Below, one piece after another: positions 12,461 through 23,162 of a stretch of 64,000 bases of DNA (its first letter is position 1; each line of letters begins with the position of its first letter). The notes under the pieces are model-generated. The model was not told where the DNA came from. It did no database searches and was given only the letters and a program-made list of their open reading frames with translations. The stretch is taken from positions 62,001-126,000 of the forward strand of contig JAHRBS010000011.1 in the NCBI GenBank assembly GCA_024305745.1, written 5' to 3'. The translations under genes were made by a program, and so were the position numbers. The DNA comes from Polyporus tsugae. Lineage: Eukaryota > Basidiomycota > Agaricomycetes > Polyporales > Polyporaceae.

Positions 12461-13268
12461 ATGCCCAAAGTCCAACCAACTCTCAAGCGCGCTCCTTCTC
12501 GGCCTTCCGATCTGACCGCTGCGAGGCTCAAGGGCCCTCGTTCACCGGCCACTCTTCAAGACCAGTTTGTACAGGCGATACTAGATGTTTCGGAGAAGGT
12601 TTTGGGGGAGATGTTCGTACTGCAGGTGGTCTTATGCCTTTTTGTTGAGAGGAAATCGGTATGTTTGCACTCGTAGACATCGGTGCAAGACAGTAACACT
12701 ATTTAGCACCCCGTTGAAGGCATCTTTCAAGACCCAGATACCCATACCCTCTTCCTCTCCATCTGCCCCATGATCCCGGCTCAGCCTCTCATTGTCCGTC
12801 TCGATTCTTTTGATGGCAATGACGTCGAATCGCCTGGAGCTCCTCTCTGGGCATCGCGGATTCTTGTGACGAAGGATACAGATATACCCTTGCAATTGTT
12901 GTGCTCGGGCGACTGGCTTCGGCACCTTGCGTGGCGTTGGTCCTATCACTCATCCACGCGCCGTGACGTCCTAGCGTTGCTGCGATTGGCCATCGTCAAG
13001 TACTTGGACTCATTTTTGGTAAGTCACCTATCTCCCATAGTGTCCAGTGCCTAACAAGTTCATCCAGAAAATTCATCGCAAAGCGATGCAAGGTCTCAAG
13101 CTGACTAGTCGGCGGCCTCAGCCTCGACCGACCTTGCGCAACGTCGAGCTCGTGGCGGAGAGAGTGGGCGGGATGTGGGTCAATTTGGACGCTTTGCGTG
13201 AGGCAGAGGATCTTTATCATCGATTGTTGTGTGTAGAGCAGACTGTTGGACGCGTCAAGCTGCTGTAG
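12461..13268 (+). CDS. Hypothetical three-exon gene
   Basis: Exons 12461-12658, 12707-13018 and 13068-13268 join in phase through introns of 48 and 49 bp. They give 236 residues if translation starts at 12461. The protein begins with a basic Pro-rich stretch, then a mixed alpha/beta-looking middle with several Trp (SGDWLRHLAWRWSYHSSTRR), and ends in a helical, Arg/Leu-rich part. I do not recognise the family. Clean splice sites and an uninterrupted frame argue for a real gene. The start is uncertain, since an upstream exon at 11701-12093 might belong to it. Confidence 0.6.
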
Positions 13269-13740
13269 AGTGTATAATATTTTCCGCACTCACCCAGCAC
13301 TGGCGCTTAGGCTGGCATTCGACGTCACTTGTTGCACCTCAAGGGTTGCTCTGCAGAACCTGAAATTGCATATGCAGTTGTACGATGTGCTTGTGAACGT
13401 CTAGGCACATTGCACGTACGTTAGCAACTTATGCCTGGCCCGTTATCCCATCCTGAATGTGCCTCTTGGATCAGCGCTCTGCGCCAGTGTTCGGCAGTCT
13501 ATTGTAAGTTGATTTGCGCTCCAGGAAATCCTTCTTTGCCCACTCGACAGCGGCCTCCATCTTCACTCATCTCTCCCTATGCTGGGAGAAGCTAACACTT
13601 CGCTGGGCCCTTTCGAGGTGAGCTTGGAATCAACAAGTTGCGCTTGTGAAGCTAATCCTTGCCTCAGAAAGCTCTCGGGTCAGGTTTTCGGCAAGGACGG
13701 TCTCCTCCTGTCCTTCGCAAATCACTGCGTTTCCCTGGTA
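13269..13740. other. Intergenic
   Basis: No gene or repeat is supported in this stretch. Confidence 0.4.
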
Positions 13741-14067
13741 TCTCATCCAGGGCGGATTAGGCAGAGCCAGACGAGGTTTTCCCATCTAAACCGACCTGTT
13801 GCCACCCTAATCCAACCTAAGCAGAACTGGAAAGGCTGTTGTGCCAGACTGGTATGAGAGGTGTTTTGGCGCGGTGAGACGAGGTTTGATTTAGAGTGGA
13901 TTATGCCGTGTAAGCCTGTTCTGAACCAGGTCAGACGAGACAATGAGGTTCCCGTCTAATCCAACCTCGGATAAGCACGTGATGACCGCTGTCAGCTCGC
14001 GCAGGACGTTCTCTCCAAAGCATTGTTGTTTACCTCGTCCCAACCATCTAATCCAACCGAAACCACC
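13741..14067. repeat. Cluster of TCTAATCCAACC-type motifs
   Basis: The motif CTAATCCAACC or close variants appears near 13805, 13958 and 14047. Inverted counterparts (GGATTAG, AGACGAGGTTT) lie near 13752 and 13880. The same motif family recurs at 15050-15250 in front of a Plavaka-like transposase. This looks like the repeated sub-terminal DNA of a CACTA/Plavaka-type transposon or a related non-autonomous copy. Outer ends could not be fixed. Confidence 0.5.
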
Positions 14068-14473
14068 CCAACTCAGCTTATCCTGCCACGTATTCCAGCT
14101 TTGCGTGATACTCTCCCCTGCATAAATACCTCTGTTGCAGCCATACTCTCTCTGTGACCTCTCCTTTGCACACTAAGTACCCTCTACTGGGGCAGCAACT
14201 CCGACTATACTGCACCGCCCTTTGAACAAGTCGGCAAACTCGCAGCTTGCAGTGTTCTCATCTAGGTGATGCTCGCTGGCAGGTGCACTGGATATAGGCT
14301 TGGGCCCCGCGCAAATATTTTGGACCCTGGTGCTTGCTTTCATCATCCCTTCTCTTTTTCGAGGGGCAAATACGAGGGATCTAGTCTTGCGCCGGCTCTC
14401 ATCGGCTTCTCAGTCGCTCTTTTGGCAGGCATGGCATAGATGTGCAAGCCATGCAACACTATGCAACCCCGTA

Positions 14474-14840
14474 CTTACACCGCAAAGTGCATCCTCACCC
14501 CGTTCACCTCCGACAGCGCGGTGACCCAGTGCACGTCATGGCACTTGATCCCCTCCGTGTTCGCCACACCGAGGTGCTCAGGGCGCGCGTTGACGAACAC
14601 GCCGTTGAAGCCCCTGCAGACCTTCTCCCACAGCACGTCCTCGTCGTCGTGTGAGTGCGTGTCAAACTGGACCACGCGCGGGAACGCAATGAGCGCGCCG
14701 CGGCGGCAGCCGTCATCGTCGGAGGTGCCAGTGGGGTCGTGCCACTGGAAGATGGAGTGGAGGATGGGCGGGAGATCGGGCGGGGGTTGGGATTCGCCTG
14801 CCGATTCGGATGTGTCTCGTTATTCCATCGGTTCCTACCA
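14474..14840 (-). CDS. Coding fragment of unknown family
   Basis: A minus-strand frame of about 120 codons reads like a conserved internal exon (for example LIAFPRVVQFDTHSHDDEDV and EHLGVANTEGIKCHDVHW) and stops at a consensus donor GTAAGTAC next to the stop at 14475. GC content and codon use differ from the surrounding repeats. No start exon and no downstream exon are evident, so it may be a gene remnant. I do not recognise the family. Confidence 0.4.
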
Positions 14841-15049
14841 GGTCGCTCGTGTACCTCCGTTGTGTTACAGTACTCGTCCGTGGTATACCCTTAGCACTTT
14901 CTCAATGCACATCCCGTGGACTTCATCCGTTTCTACTGCCTATGGCTGCATGCGTGAAAACTAAGAACTATATCCCGAATCCCAGCTGTGGATAAGCGCC
15001 TATCGGCCTACCCATGGATCGTCGATCAATTGTCTCTAAACCAGTGTCG

Positions 15050-15250
15050 TCTAGCCGAGGTTTTGGGGGCCTGATACGTTGTGATCCTGGGTCGGATTCG
15101 ACTATCTAATCCAACCTTGGTTTACACTTGGACAACGTGCCCCCTTCCAGCCTGATCCAACCCAGGTTTAGATGGAGCAAATTCACCCCGGATTTTCCTG
15201 GATTATACGGTCTTACCGCATCTAAACCAGCCTGGTTTCCAACCCCTGCA
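15050..15250. repeat. Sub-terminal repeat block preceding Plavaka-like transposase
   Basis: Four close variants of CTAATCCAACC, CTGATCCAACCC and CTAAACCAGCCTGG occur within 200 bp, together with CCCCGGATTTTCCTGGATTA. The element ends of the CACTA/CMC superfamily are known for such sub-terminal repeats. Position just upstream of the transposase remnant suggests it is the 5' end of the same element. Confidence 0.5.
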
Positions 15251-15299
15251 AACACAGTGAATGGTGATAACTCAATTACCGTATTCAAGCGTGGTAAGC

Positions 15300-16780
15300 T
15301 GATATTTGGTGCTGACTTGGGTCATTCTCAAATCCACCAGGCAAAGCTTGAGGTTTGCAATTGCTCCGTCTGCAAAGGCAAGCAATTCATCGCTCGCTCA
15401 ACACGGCTAGATCATGAAGCGGCAGACCTTTGCGCGAAGAGTTTTCGCTCATTATGCTCCGACAACCATCCCGGCCCAATCTTCAACAGTCATTCCGGCC
15501 CAATCTGCTGATGATTCTGCTTCCGCAGTAGCTGCCTCTACGCCTCACGCCAAGGAGAACGACAACGATGGCCTATCGGATGTTTTGGTGATGGCCCCGC
15601 AACCGGAGAGCGGCTTTGTTCCATTTATACAGCGCACGTTCAATCTGGCGAGTGTCCCTATCTTAAACCAGCACGCACATTGCCCTCATGATGGGAGGTT
15701 CTCCTTTCATGGGCCTGACGACAACGTTCACAGACAACACATCGCTGCCTTAAGATAAAGAGGATGTGACCGTTGACGGAGAAGAGGATGCTGTTTGCGA
15801 CGACTCCGATTGAGAGGATGTTGACCCCGCGGAGATAGTTAGCGATCCAATACACGTGGCTAGTGAGCCTCCCATGCCTGTCCACCCCTCCGCCGGTCCT
15901 CCACCCCCTTCGACACTGTGCCTTTCAACAGCTGATGATGTTGACCAGTACTATGTCCCTCCCCACTTCAATGACGGGGAGCCCCTGTCATCCGTGACCC
16001 CGCTGTTGTCCTCACTGCATTACTTGTCGCCTGGCTCCACCTCTCGGGACGCCTCCCCTTTTGCTATTGCGACACCGTCCTTACCGTCATTGGATACATC
16101 TTCATTGGTGTAGGTCAAGCACAGCTACTCAAATCGCTTCCGGGCTCGCTATCAGGAACATTCACCACTCTACGGGTCAAACCTTGGTTTCAAATTCTGC
16201 CTGTGTGCCCCAATTGCCACAAGGTGTTTCCCGCCTCCATACCGTTCTCCAACCCCCTCACCCGATGCAAGGCGTGCCATCATCCATTCTTCCGGCCAGT
16301 CATCGAGTCTGAGCAAGGTCGTAGAGGTCGACGCCGAAAGGTGAACCCCGTGCTGCAATTTCCTTTCAAGTCAACTGTGGAACAACTCGCTGCGATCTTG
16401 GAGTCGAAGACACTATGAACGCTTGGCGCAAACCCACCGCATCCTCGGTGTGCTGAGGGACATCTTTGACGGACATATTTGTTGACAGCTTCTTGGCCCA
16501 GATGGTTTGTCATTCTTCTGGTGCGACCTTCGCGATGGCGGACCCAGTGGTGAACTCTGCATTGGTCTTATGCTCGGGGCAGACTGGTATGTGATATATG
16601 ACTCTACTCGAAAGCATCAACATCGTTATGATCGACTGGCATAGGTTCTCATATGTGCGCAGCAAACTCTCGCACTCGTTGTGTCCAATGTCATTCAGCA
16701 TCATCAGCCTTAGTCTCATACCAAAACCATCCACTCGGCACCGTGGACGGTCTTGTATGAATATACCCAGTTTATAGGGA
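15300..16780 (+). pseudogene. Truncated Plavaka-like (CMC superfamily) transposase
   Basis: Degenerate coding pieces follow the order of basidiomycete Plavaka-type transposases, DDE enzymes that move DNA elements. A Cys-rich N-terminal motif (CNCSVCKGKQF) lies at about 15357. A second metal-binding pair, CPNCHKVF with CKACHHPFF, lies near 16203-16290. It is followed by basic RRGRRRKVNPVLQFPF and VEQLAAILES. Then come GDIFDG-like and GPSGELCIGLMLGADW pieces near 16540. A splice site at 16586 leads to FSYVRSKLSHSLCPMSFSI after 16645. Stops and frameshifts interrupt it several times, and the catalytic core that should follow is missing after about 16780. It is an old, truncated copy. Confidence 0.7.
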
Positions 16781-17335
16781 CCATGGGGGGTGGCCGATCC
16801 AATACAAATTTCTTATCAAGGCATTAGATCAACAATTGTAATCAATCAGTCCAAATTTCTTATCGAATGAAAGCAAATGCACAGCTTTATTGCTTGAGCA
16901 CTTCTCTTAGGAAACAGTGGCTTGGGCCAAGCCTCCAACCTCGCGATTGCGAAGACATCCCGGCACGCAAAGGTGAGGCCGCGACACCCATGCAGGTTGG
17001 AGAGGTGTGCACCATGTATATTGTGGGGCAGCTTCATGAATACAAATATGTGGATGAAATGACTACATCTCATGAGAGATAACAGACATGGTGGCATTGT
17101 TCTCCCCAGGACTCCTCGCTCTCTGAGTTGTTTGAATGTATAGGCTGGAGTTGGACCACTGCTGGATCCTGCCCTGGCGCGAGTACGTGAGCTGTGCTAG
17201 CAGAATTCATATATGAGTCATGACACCTCGCCCTGTCAAGTACCCTTGCCCCCGGAAAGTCGACCTAGTACATACAGTCTGCAGATGAGTGGCCATGGCC
17301 AGTTGATACTCAGTGTCATGCCTCACATGGGGGCA
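16781..17335. other. Non-coding flank of element A
   Basis: No gene is supported. The phrase AATTTCTTATC is repeated at 16807 and 16854. Removing element A makes this stretch continuous with 22863 onward. Confidence 0.4.
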
Positions 17336-17340
17336 CAGTG

Positions 17341-17773
17341 TGTTATGAACGGCCCATTGGCGCCCATCTTAGTTTCCTTTTCCAGACGATCTACCCTTTA
17401 TGTCGCACTTATTGTTCTCCATTGCATTGTATCTTGTTCTTTGTTCATTAGTACAATAGCTCCTTATTGTCCATCGTCGCTATTGTTACGTTCCTATTGT
17501 TCTCTCATAACCATAGTCACCTATTGTTCCGAGTTCCCATTGTCCTCTGTACATACATAAGGACCTGTACTTCGCTGCCTGGAGACCTCAGTTTCGACCT
17601 CTTGTCTCCAGGTAAGCCTCGCTGTATTTCGCTTGTTAGATACTTCGCTCAATACATCTTGTCTCCAGCCCTGACCATTGAGCCTTGCTCTGCTCTCACT
17701 GCACAAGCACTCGTCGATGCCCTTGCTCGTCTCGTAAGTCTCCCTGGTCCTTACTCAATGGCTAGTCATAACA
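17341..17773 (+). repeat. 5' LTR of element A
   Basis: Begins TGTTATGAAC and ends AGTCATAACA. The U3 part reads GGCCCATTGGCGCC and resembles the reversed LTR at 23163-23604 more than the 3' LTR of the same element. The R-U5 part is shared by all copies. Confidence 0.92.
17556..17600 (+). promoter_or_regulatory. Predicted LTR core promoter and transcript start
   Basis: CATAAGG at 17556-17562 is a TATA-like box. Exactly 34 bases after its first base begins AGTTTCGACCT (17590-17600), the 11-mer complementary to the primer-binding site. The start site is inferred from this pairing, not measured. Confidence 0.6.
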
Positions 17774-17775
17774 TT

Positions 17776-17786
17776 AGGTCGAAACT
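17776..17786 (+). promoter_or_regulatory. Primer-binding site, self-priming type
   Basis: AGGTCGAAACT starts two bases after the 5' LTR. It is the exact reverse complement of AGTTTCGACCT at 17590-17600 in the LTR. In Tf1-class chromoviruses the first 11 bases of the transcript fold back on the primer-binding site. The length and position match that scheme. Confidence 0.75.
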
Positions 17787-17879
17787 ACTTCACGAGCACC
17801 GGTGTACCTACAACCCTTTCCCCTTTCCTTCTCGTACGGTACGCACTTTTGATCCTCTGTGTTGGCCTAGCGTAGTACG

Positions 17880-18241
17880 TGTTGAAGTGGCAGCCCCACA
17901 CAGTGGTGCGCTCCATATTCAACTCGCCTGTCAAAGGAGTTTCTGTTAGCACAATAGTTGTGGTCAGAGGCAGAAAGCGATCTTTTGCCCAGCTCCTGCA
18001 GAGCTGGTATATATACTATAGAGCATACATAATTACGTGAGCATCCTTGTGATCACTTCGTGATCACAGTCCCTTCCGAATATGTACCGTACAGTATGCT
18101 TGCCATATCCGGTACACTTAGCACCTGGTCAGTGTGATGGCACAGTCGTGCCATCAGAGCAGCCGGCGCTAACTGGGCGCTTCTTATCATATTTAACAGT
18201 ACGCGCTCTAGTCACACCATTGGACGTGGTCTTGATTCAAC
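17880..18241 (+). mobile_element. Solo LTR (family TGTTGAAG), copy 1
   Basis: 362 bp closely related to the solo LTR at 32354-32715. It begins TGTTGAAGTGGCAGCCCCAC and ends at ATTCAAC with the last base changed. It carries a TATATATACT stretch. No clear target duplication remains. It is inserted in the leader/gag part of element A. Confidence 0.75.
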
Positions 18242-18435
18242 TTGAGGCTTGCCACTTTCAAGTGGTATAGTGTGCGGAAAGCTCCTAACCCGAGACCCCA
18301 GCACTAACAGAAGTGGTCCGCCTCACAGTGTGGGAGGCTAGAGAAAGGCGACAAAACGAAGCCAAGGCAGATGCCCCTGGGCCTGTGTCCCTTGAGGTTA
18401 AGACACAGCAATAGGCGGAGGAGGCTGAGCAGACA

Positions 18436-18678
18436 GTGTTGGATTGTGCACCTGCCATCCCCGTTCCTGGGATAGGAAACAAGACCCCCTATCCTTTTCC
18501 CCATCCCACCACCCTCATCACTCTGCCGATGACAATCCCTTCATTCACGCATGCGGCGGAGCTGAGTAACCTAAAAGCTCAGCTCAAGGCACTTGAGAAA
18601 GAGGTGCTGAAAGCACAAATCAAGGTGCTTGGCAAGCAGATTGCCGCCCTCACCACAGCCAAGGAGGAGGGTTTCTGA
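18436..18678 (+). pseudogene. gag C-terminal remnant of element A
   Basis: The frame ends in a short helical, Lys/Leu-rich tail (LKAQLKALEKEVLKAQIKVL) and KEEGF before the stop. The matching tail in element B follows a CCHC zinc knuckle. The rest of gag is missing here. Gag would form the particle and bind RNA. Confidence 0.6.
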
Positions 18679-18836
18679 TTTGAGCTGCACTAGATGCTGC
18701 GTGTGCCAGCTCGAGCCCCAATAGTTGTTTTTCAGTACTGGGATCATCCTTTGTGTACAAAGTCAATCACAATGGACAACACTTCCATATCTCTATACGG
18801 TTATTTGGCAAGCAGTGATATAAGGATACTGTAGCT

Positions 18837-21800
18837 ATGGTTGATAGTGGAGCTACAACTAAGTTTTTACATAGACATTTTGTAGAACAGAACAATGTCG
18901 CAACAAGGAAGTTGGCCAGACCAATTCCTTTGTATAATATCAATGGAACAGAGAACCGTGATGGGACGATCACGGAGGTGGCCGTGTTGGACATGGCGGT
19001 AGGGGACCACAGAGAAAAGGTGGTGTTCATTGTAATGGACATATGAGAGGAAGACGTGATTGTCGGACTAGACTGGCTGCACGAGCACAACCCTGAAATT
19101 GATTGGGAGCATGGCTTGCTATGCCTGTCCAGATGTCCAGAGACGTGTCCAGCCAGCCGGACGGTATTCAAACAGGTGCATGATACGGAGGTACGGCTTA
19201 CAGCGCATCAAGGTTCTTGACAGGTAAGGAAGGCCAAGACGGTTGGAAGGATACAAGCAGCCGTGATGGCTGAGGAGGAGGATGAAGCAAAGGAGAGGCC
19301 CTGGCCACCTGGATTCCTACCACAGTGGGATGGAACGGAACAGTCACTCCTTGATGCATGAGAAGACGGACAACGTCTTTATGGTGCTCCACAACTATTC
19401 GCTTCAGCGTTGTATACATACTCACAACAACTAGCTGAGCAGGAGTACCAAAAGAAAGAAGTCCGCCCTGTCAAGGAGATTGTACCCAAGCACTACCATG
19501 AGTACCTGAATGTGTTTTTGAAGGAAGCATCTGAATGTCTACCTGAACATGGACCCTATGATCACACAATCGAACTAGTGCCCAAAGCAAGGATATTTCA
19601 TTCCAGGGTGTACCCTCTATCGGTCAGCGAACAAGCAGAGCTTGACAAGTTCCTCACGGAGAACTTGGCCAAAGGTTACATTTGAGAGTCAAAATCGCTG
19701 ATGTCGTCACCATTCTTCTTTGTCAAGAAAAAAGATGGCAGTCTACGTCCAGTTCAGGACTACGGACGACTCAACGAGATCACGGTCAAGAACTGTTACC
19801 CACTACCACTGGTGTCAGAACTGATGGACCGACTCAAGAAGGCCAAGTACTTTACCAAGCTTGATATTTGCTGGGGGTACAACAATGTGCAGATCAAGAT
19901 GGGCGACGAGTGGAAGGCTGCCTTCGTGACCAAGCGAGGGTTGTTCAAGCCCAATGTCATGTTCTTTGGATTAGCCAATTCGCCCAGCACATTCTCTGCG
20001 CTCATGAACGACATCTTCAAGGACCTCATTGTGCTAGGCAAAGTCACCATATACCTCGACGACATCCTCATCCTCACTGACAACATCAATGAGCACCGCA
20101 CATTGGTGCGCGAGGTCCTGAAATGGCTTAAGGAGAACAACCTGTTCTGCAAGCCAGAGAAGTGCAAATTCGAGCAACCCAAGGTGGAGTACCTTGGTGT
20201 ACTCATCTCAGAGAACTGTGTCGAGATGGACCCTGTCAAAGTGAAGGGTATCGCAGAGTGGTCGACTCCTCAGAATGCCTCAGATGTGCAGAAGTTCCGC
20301 GGGTTTGCAAACTTCTACCGACACTTTATCAAGAACTTCAGCACTATCTGCAAACCTCTGGACCACCTCACAGACAAAGCGGAATGGAAATGGGGAGAGG
20401 AGGAGCAGGCTGCTTTTGACGGGCTCAAACACTGCTTCATTGAGAGTCCAGTCCTGAGGATGTACGACCCCGACCATGACACACACATGGATGTCAACAC
20501 CTCGGGCTTTGCAACCGGCGCAGTTCTGTCTCAGAAGGGGGAGGATGACAAGTGGCACCCAGTAGCTTTTCACTCCGAGTTAATGAGCGATGCAGAACGC
20601 AACTACGAGATCTATGACAAGGAGATGCTCGCCATCATTCGTGCTTTGCAAGCATGGTGTCACTACCTCAAAGAGCTCCCCAGTGCATTCAAGATCCAGT
20701 CAGACCACAAGAACCTCGAGTACTGGTGCATGGCACAAAACCTCACCCGAAGGCAAGCACAATGGGCTCTCTATCTGTCGCGGTTCGACTTTGTCATCTC
20801 GCACAAGCCTGGGAAATTCAATGGTAGAGCCGACGCTCTGTCATGGAGGCCTGACCATCAGCGTGGTGACACCGAGGACAACCTCAGTCGTGTACTGCTG
20901 CAACCTGAACAGTTCCAGGTGTTGGCTGCCAAGAGGGGACATCTTTCAGTGGTACCAGAGAAAGCCCTGCTCAGACACATCCGCGAATGTGGAGATCGTG
21001 AACAGGAGGTGGTGGAGGCACTTAGTAAACTCGACAGCCTCGGACCAGCACGTCTGTGGAATGACTTGGTGGACTGGAATACAGAGCAAGGCCTACTCCC
21101 CTATCGTGGCTGAGTTTATGTCCCCAAGGAAGACGCACTGCGTGCTGGGATCGTGCGCATCCACCATGACCTTCCACCTGCTGGACACCCAGGACAGGCC
21201 AAGACAATGGAGTTGGTCACTTGAAACTCCTGGTGGCCCGGGATGGGCAAGTTCATCAAGAACTATGTAGACGTCTGTGATACCTGTTGGTGCAGCAAGA
21301 TGTCGCATGCCAAACCACATGGTCTGTTGCAACCCAACGAGATTCCAGACGGCCCTGGCCAAGTAGTAACCTGCAACTTCATCACTGGACTACCAAATGT
21401 TGATGGGTTCAACACACTGCAACTCATTGTTGATTGACATAGGAAGATGATCCACCTCATCCCTTGCACCCAAGAGATTGATGCCGGTAGAGCTGTCGAC
21501 AACTTCATTTGAGAGTACTTCTGACTTCACGGACTCTCCTGCAAGATCATCTCTGACCATGGACCACAGTTCTCAAGCAAGCTCTTCCATGCGATCCTCA
21601 AAGGTCTTGGCATTGAAAGTGCAATGTCTACGGCGTATCACCCACAGACGGACGGGCAATTGGAATGGTGGAACCAGGAGATTGAAGCGTACCTGCGCAT
21701 GTACTGCTCTCAACGGCGTGACAACTGTGTCAAGTGGTTGCCCATTGCTGAGTTTGCTTTCAACTTGCACAAGCATTCGTCGATGGGATACTTGCCATTC

Positions 21801-22389
21801 TACCTCATGTACAGCTTTGAACCCCATCTCCACATTCCAATGCTGTCCACAGCTGTGCCTACGGCAGGCCTTAGTCCTTATGGCAGAACAGATGAAGGAG
21901 CACTATGACTGCTACATCAGTGAAGCTCCCAAGTTCAAGGAGGGTCAGAAGGTGTGGCTCAATACAAGGAACTTCCGTGTTCCAGATGTGTCAAGGAAGC
22001 TGGTGTACCGGTACACTGGACCGTACCAAGTCAAACGGAAGGTGGGCAACTTGGCCTACGAACTCAAGCTCCCCAAAGACGTTGCAATCTATCCAGTGTT
22101 CCATGTTTCCCTGTTGCTCCCCCACAAAGAGAGCTCAGTCCCTGGATGACACCCACCCGAACCAGCTGTGTTTGAGATCAAAGGGGAGGAGGAGTACAAA
22201 GTGGAGGCCGTATTGGACTCACGGCAGTATGGGTGGTGGAATAAACTGCAGTACCTCTTACACTGGAAGGGTTGGGGCCCTGAACACGATAGTTGGGAGG
22301 ATGCAGTGGACCTCACAAATGCACCACAACTTGTGCAGAAGTTCCATTCAATGCACACAGAGATGCCCGGTCCTCTCAAGAAGACTTAG
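18837..22389 (+). pseudogene. Decayed pol polyprotein of element A
   Basis: Domains run in Ty3/gypsy order. The aspartic protease motif VDSGATTKFLH lies at 18838. Reverse transcriptase (19690-20330) has YLDD in TIYLDDILIL, and RNase H follows (about 20480-20850). The integrase zinc finger has HH at about 21160 and CDTCW at 21280. The integrase core keeps IISDHGPQF but its first catalytic Asp is changed, reading TCNFITGLP where copy B has TCDFITRLP. The C-terminal GPYQVKRK region is followed by a chromodomain (about 22170-22370, EEYKVEAVLDS and LLHWKGWGPEHDSWEDA), which targets integration to chromatin. Stops occur after VMDI, AKGYI, PYRG, ELVT, LIVD, DNFI, EYF and VPG, and a frameshift lies near 21900. 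Most stops are TGA at arginine positions. Not functional. Confidence 0.92.
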
Positions 22390-22408
22390 TCATGAAGGCA
22401 CAACCCTT

Positions 22409-22417
22409 AGGAGGGGG
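22409..22417 (+). promoter_or_regulatory. Polypurine tract of element A
   Basis: AGGAGGGGG lies three bases before the 3' LTR, the expected primer site for plus-strand DNA synthesis. Confidence 0.8.
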
Positions 22418-22420
22418 TAT

Positions 22421-22862
22421 TGTCATGAATGTTCCATTTGGCACCTGCTACCAGCGCCTTAGTTTCCTTTTCCGGATGATCTACTTCTCATATTGTACTT
22501 ATTGTTCTCCGTTGCATTGTATCTCATCCTTTGTTCTTTAGCACAATAGCTCCTTATTGTCCATAGTCGCTATTGTTCCATTTTCATTTCACCCGTGTCC
22601 ATAGTTACCTATTATCCCCGAGTTCCCATTGTCCTCTGTACATACATAAGGACCTGTACTTCGCTGCCTGGAGACCTCAGTTTCGACCTCTTGTCTCCAG
22701 ATAAGCCTCGCTGTATTTTGCTTGTTAGATACTTTGCTCAATACATCTTGTCTCCAGCCCTGACCATTGAGCCTTGCTCTGCTCTCACTGCACAAGCGCT
22801 CGTCGATGCCCTTGCTCGTCTCGTAAGTCTCCCTGGTCCTTACTCGACAGCCAGTCATAACA
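22421..22862 (+). repeat. 3' LTR of element A
   Basis: 442 bp beginning TGTCATGAATGTTCCATTTG and ending GTCATAACA. It is nearly identical to the 3' LTR of element B (35075-35516), with about five differences seen, but its U3 differs from its own 5' LTR. Confidence 0.92.
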
Positions 22863-22867
22863 CAGTG

Positions 22868-23162
22868 ATCAGGATGTGAAGTCTTGAAGTGCGGGAGCTC
22901 GACTCCGTGAGCTTGGAGATGCTTACTTTGAAGATGTGCAGTAGCGGACTTGACTGGCAGTGAGCTCAGGGCTGCCGGGCGTGTCTACATGCTTCTGCAG
23001 CCGTGTGCGCATTGAGCACCTCATCCGCGTCATCCCTATCTTGGATAGTGTGCCACTGCACATCCACTTGTCCACTCTCCAGTCTGTGGACCATCTCCAA
23101 GATGCTCATACAATACTGGGCTGAAGGCATGGTCAGTCGCGCACAGACTTGGATGAGTGCTC
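22868..23162. other. Segment between element A and the reversed LTR
   Basis: On the minus strand a frame of about 60 codons looks protein-like (QYCMSILEMVHRLESGQVDV) before a stop. It could be a piece of a cellular gene or of a gag region. Before A inserted it was continuous with the sequence left of 17336. Confidence 0.35.

Larger units (their letters stand above)
17341..22862 (+). mobile_element. Ty3/gypsy chromovirus, element A
   Basis: A complete but inactive LTR retrotransposon of 5.5 kb. It is bounded by LTRs starting TGT and ending ACA (17341-17773 and 22421-22862) and flanked by the 5-bp target duplication CAGTG (17336-17340 and 22863-22867). Inside are a primer-binding site, a gag remnant, a protease-RT-RNase H-integrase frame with a C-terminal chromodomain, and a polypurine tract. 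Most of gag is missing and a solo LTR of another family sits at 17880-18241. About eight stops and a frameshift break pol. The two LTRs differ in their U3 part although the duplication matches. Confidence 0.93.

Noticed and set aside
15106..15288. Minus-strand ORF over the sub-terminal repeats
   Set aside because: It consists of the repeated CCAACC-type motifs read in reverse and has no protein-like character.
17467..17949. ORF of 160 codons in the 5' LTR of element A and its copies in other LTRs
   Set aside because: It recurs in every LTR of the family because the LTR is repeated, and it spans the predicted promoter and start site. No domain is present.
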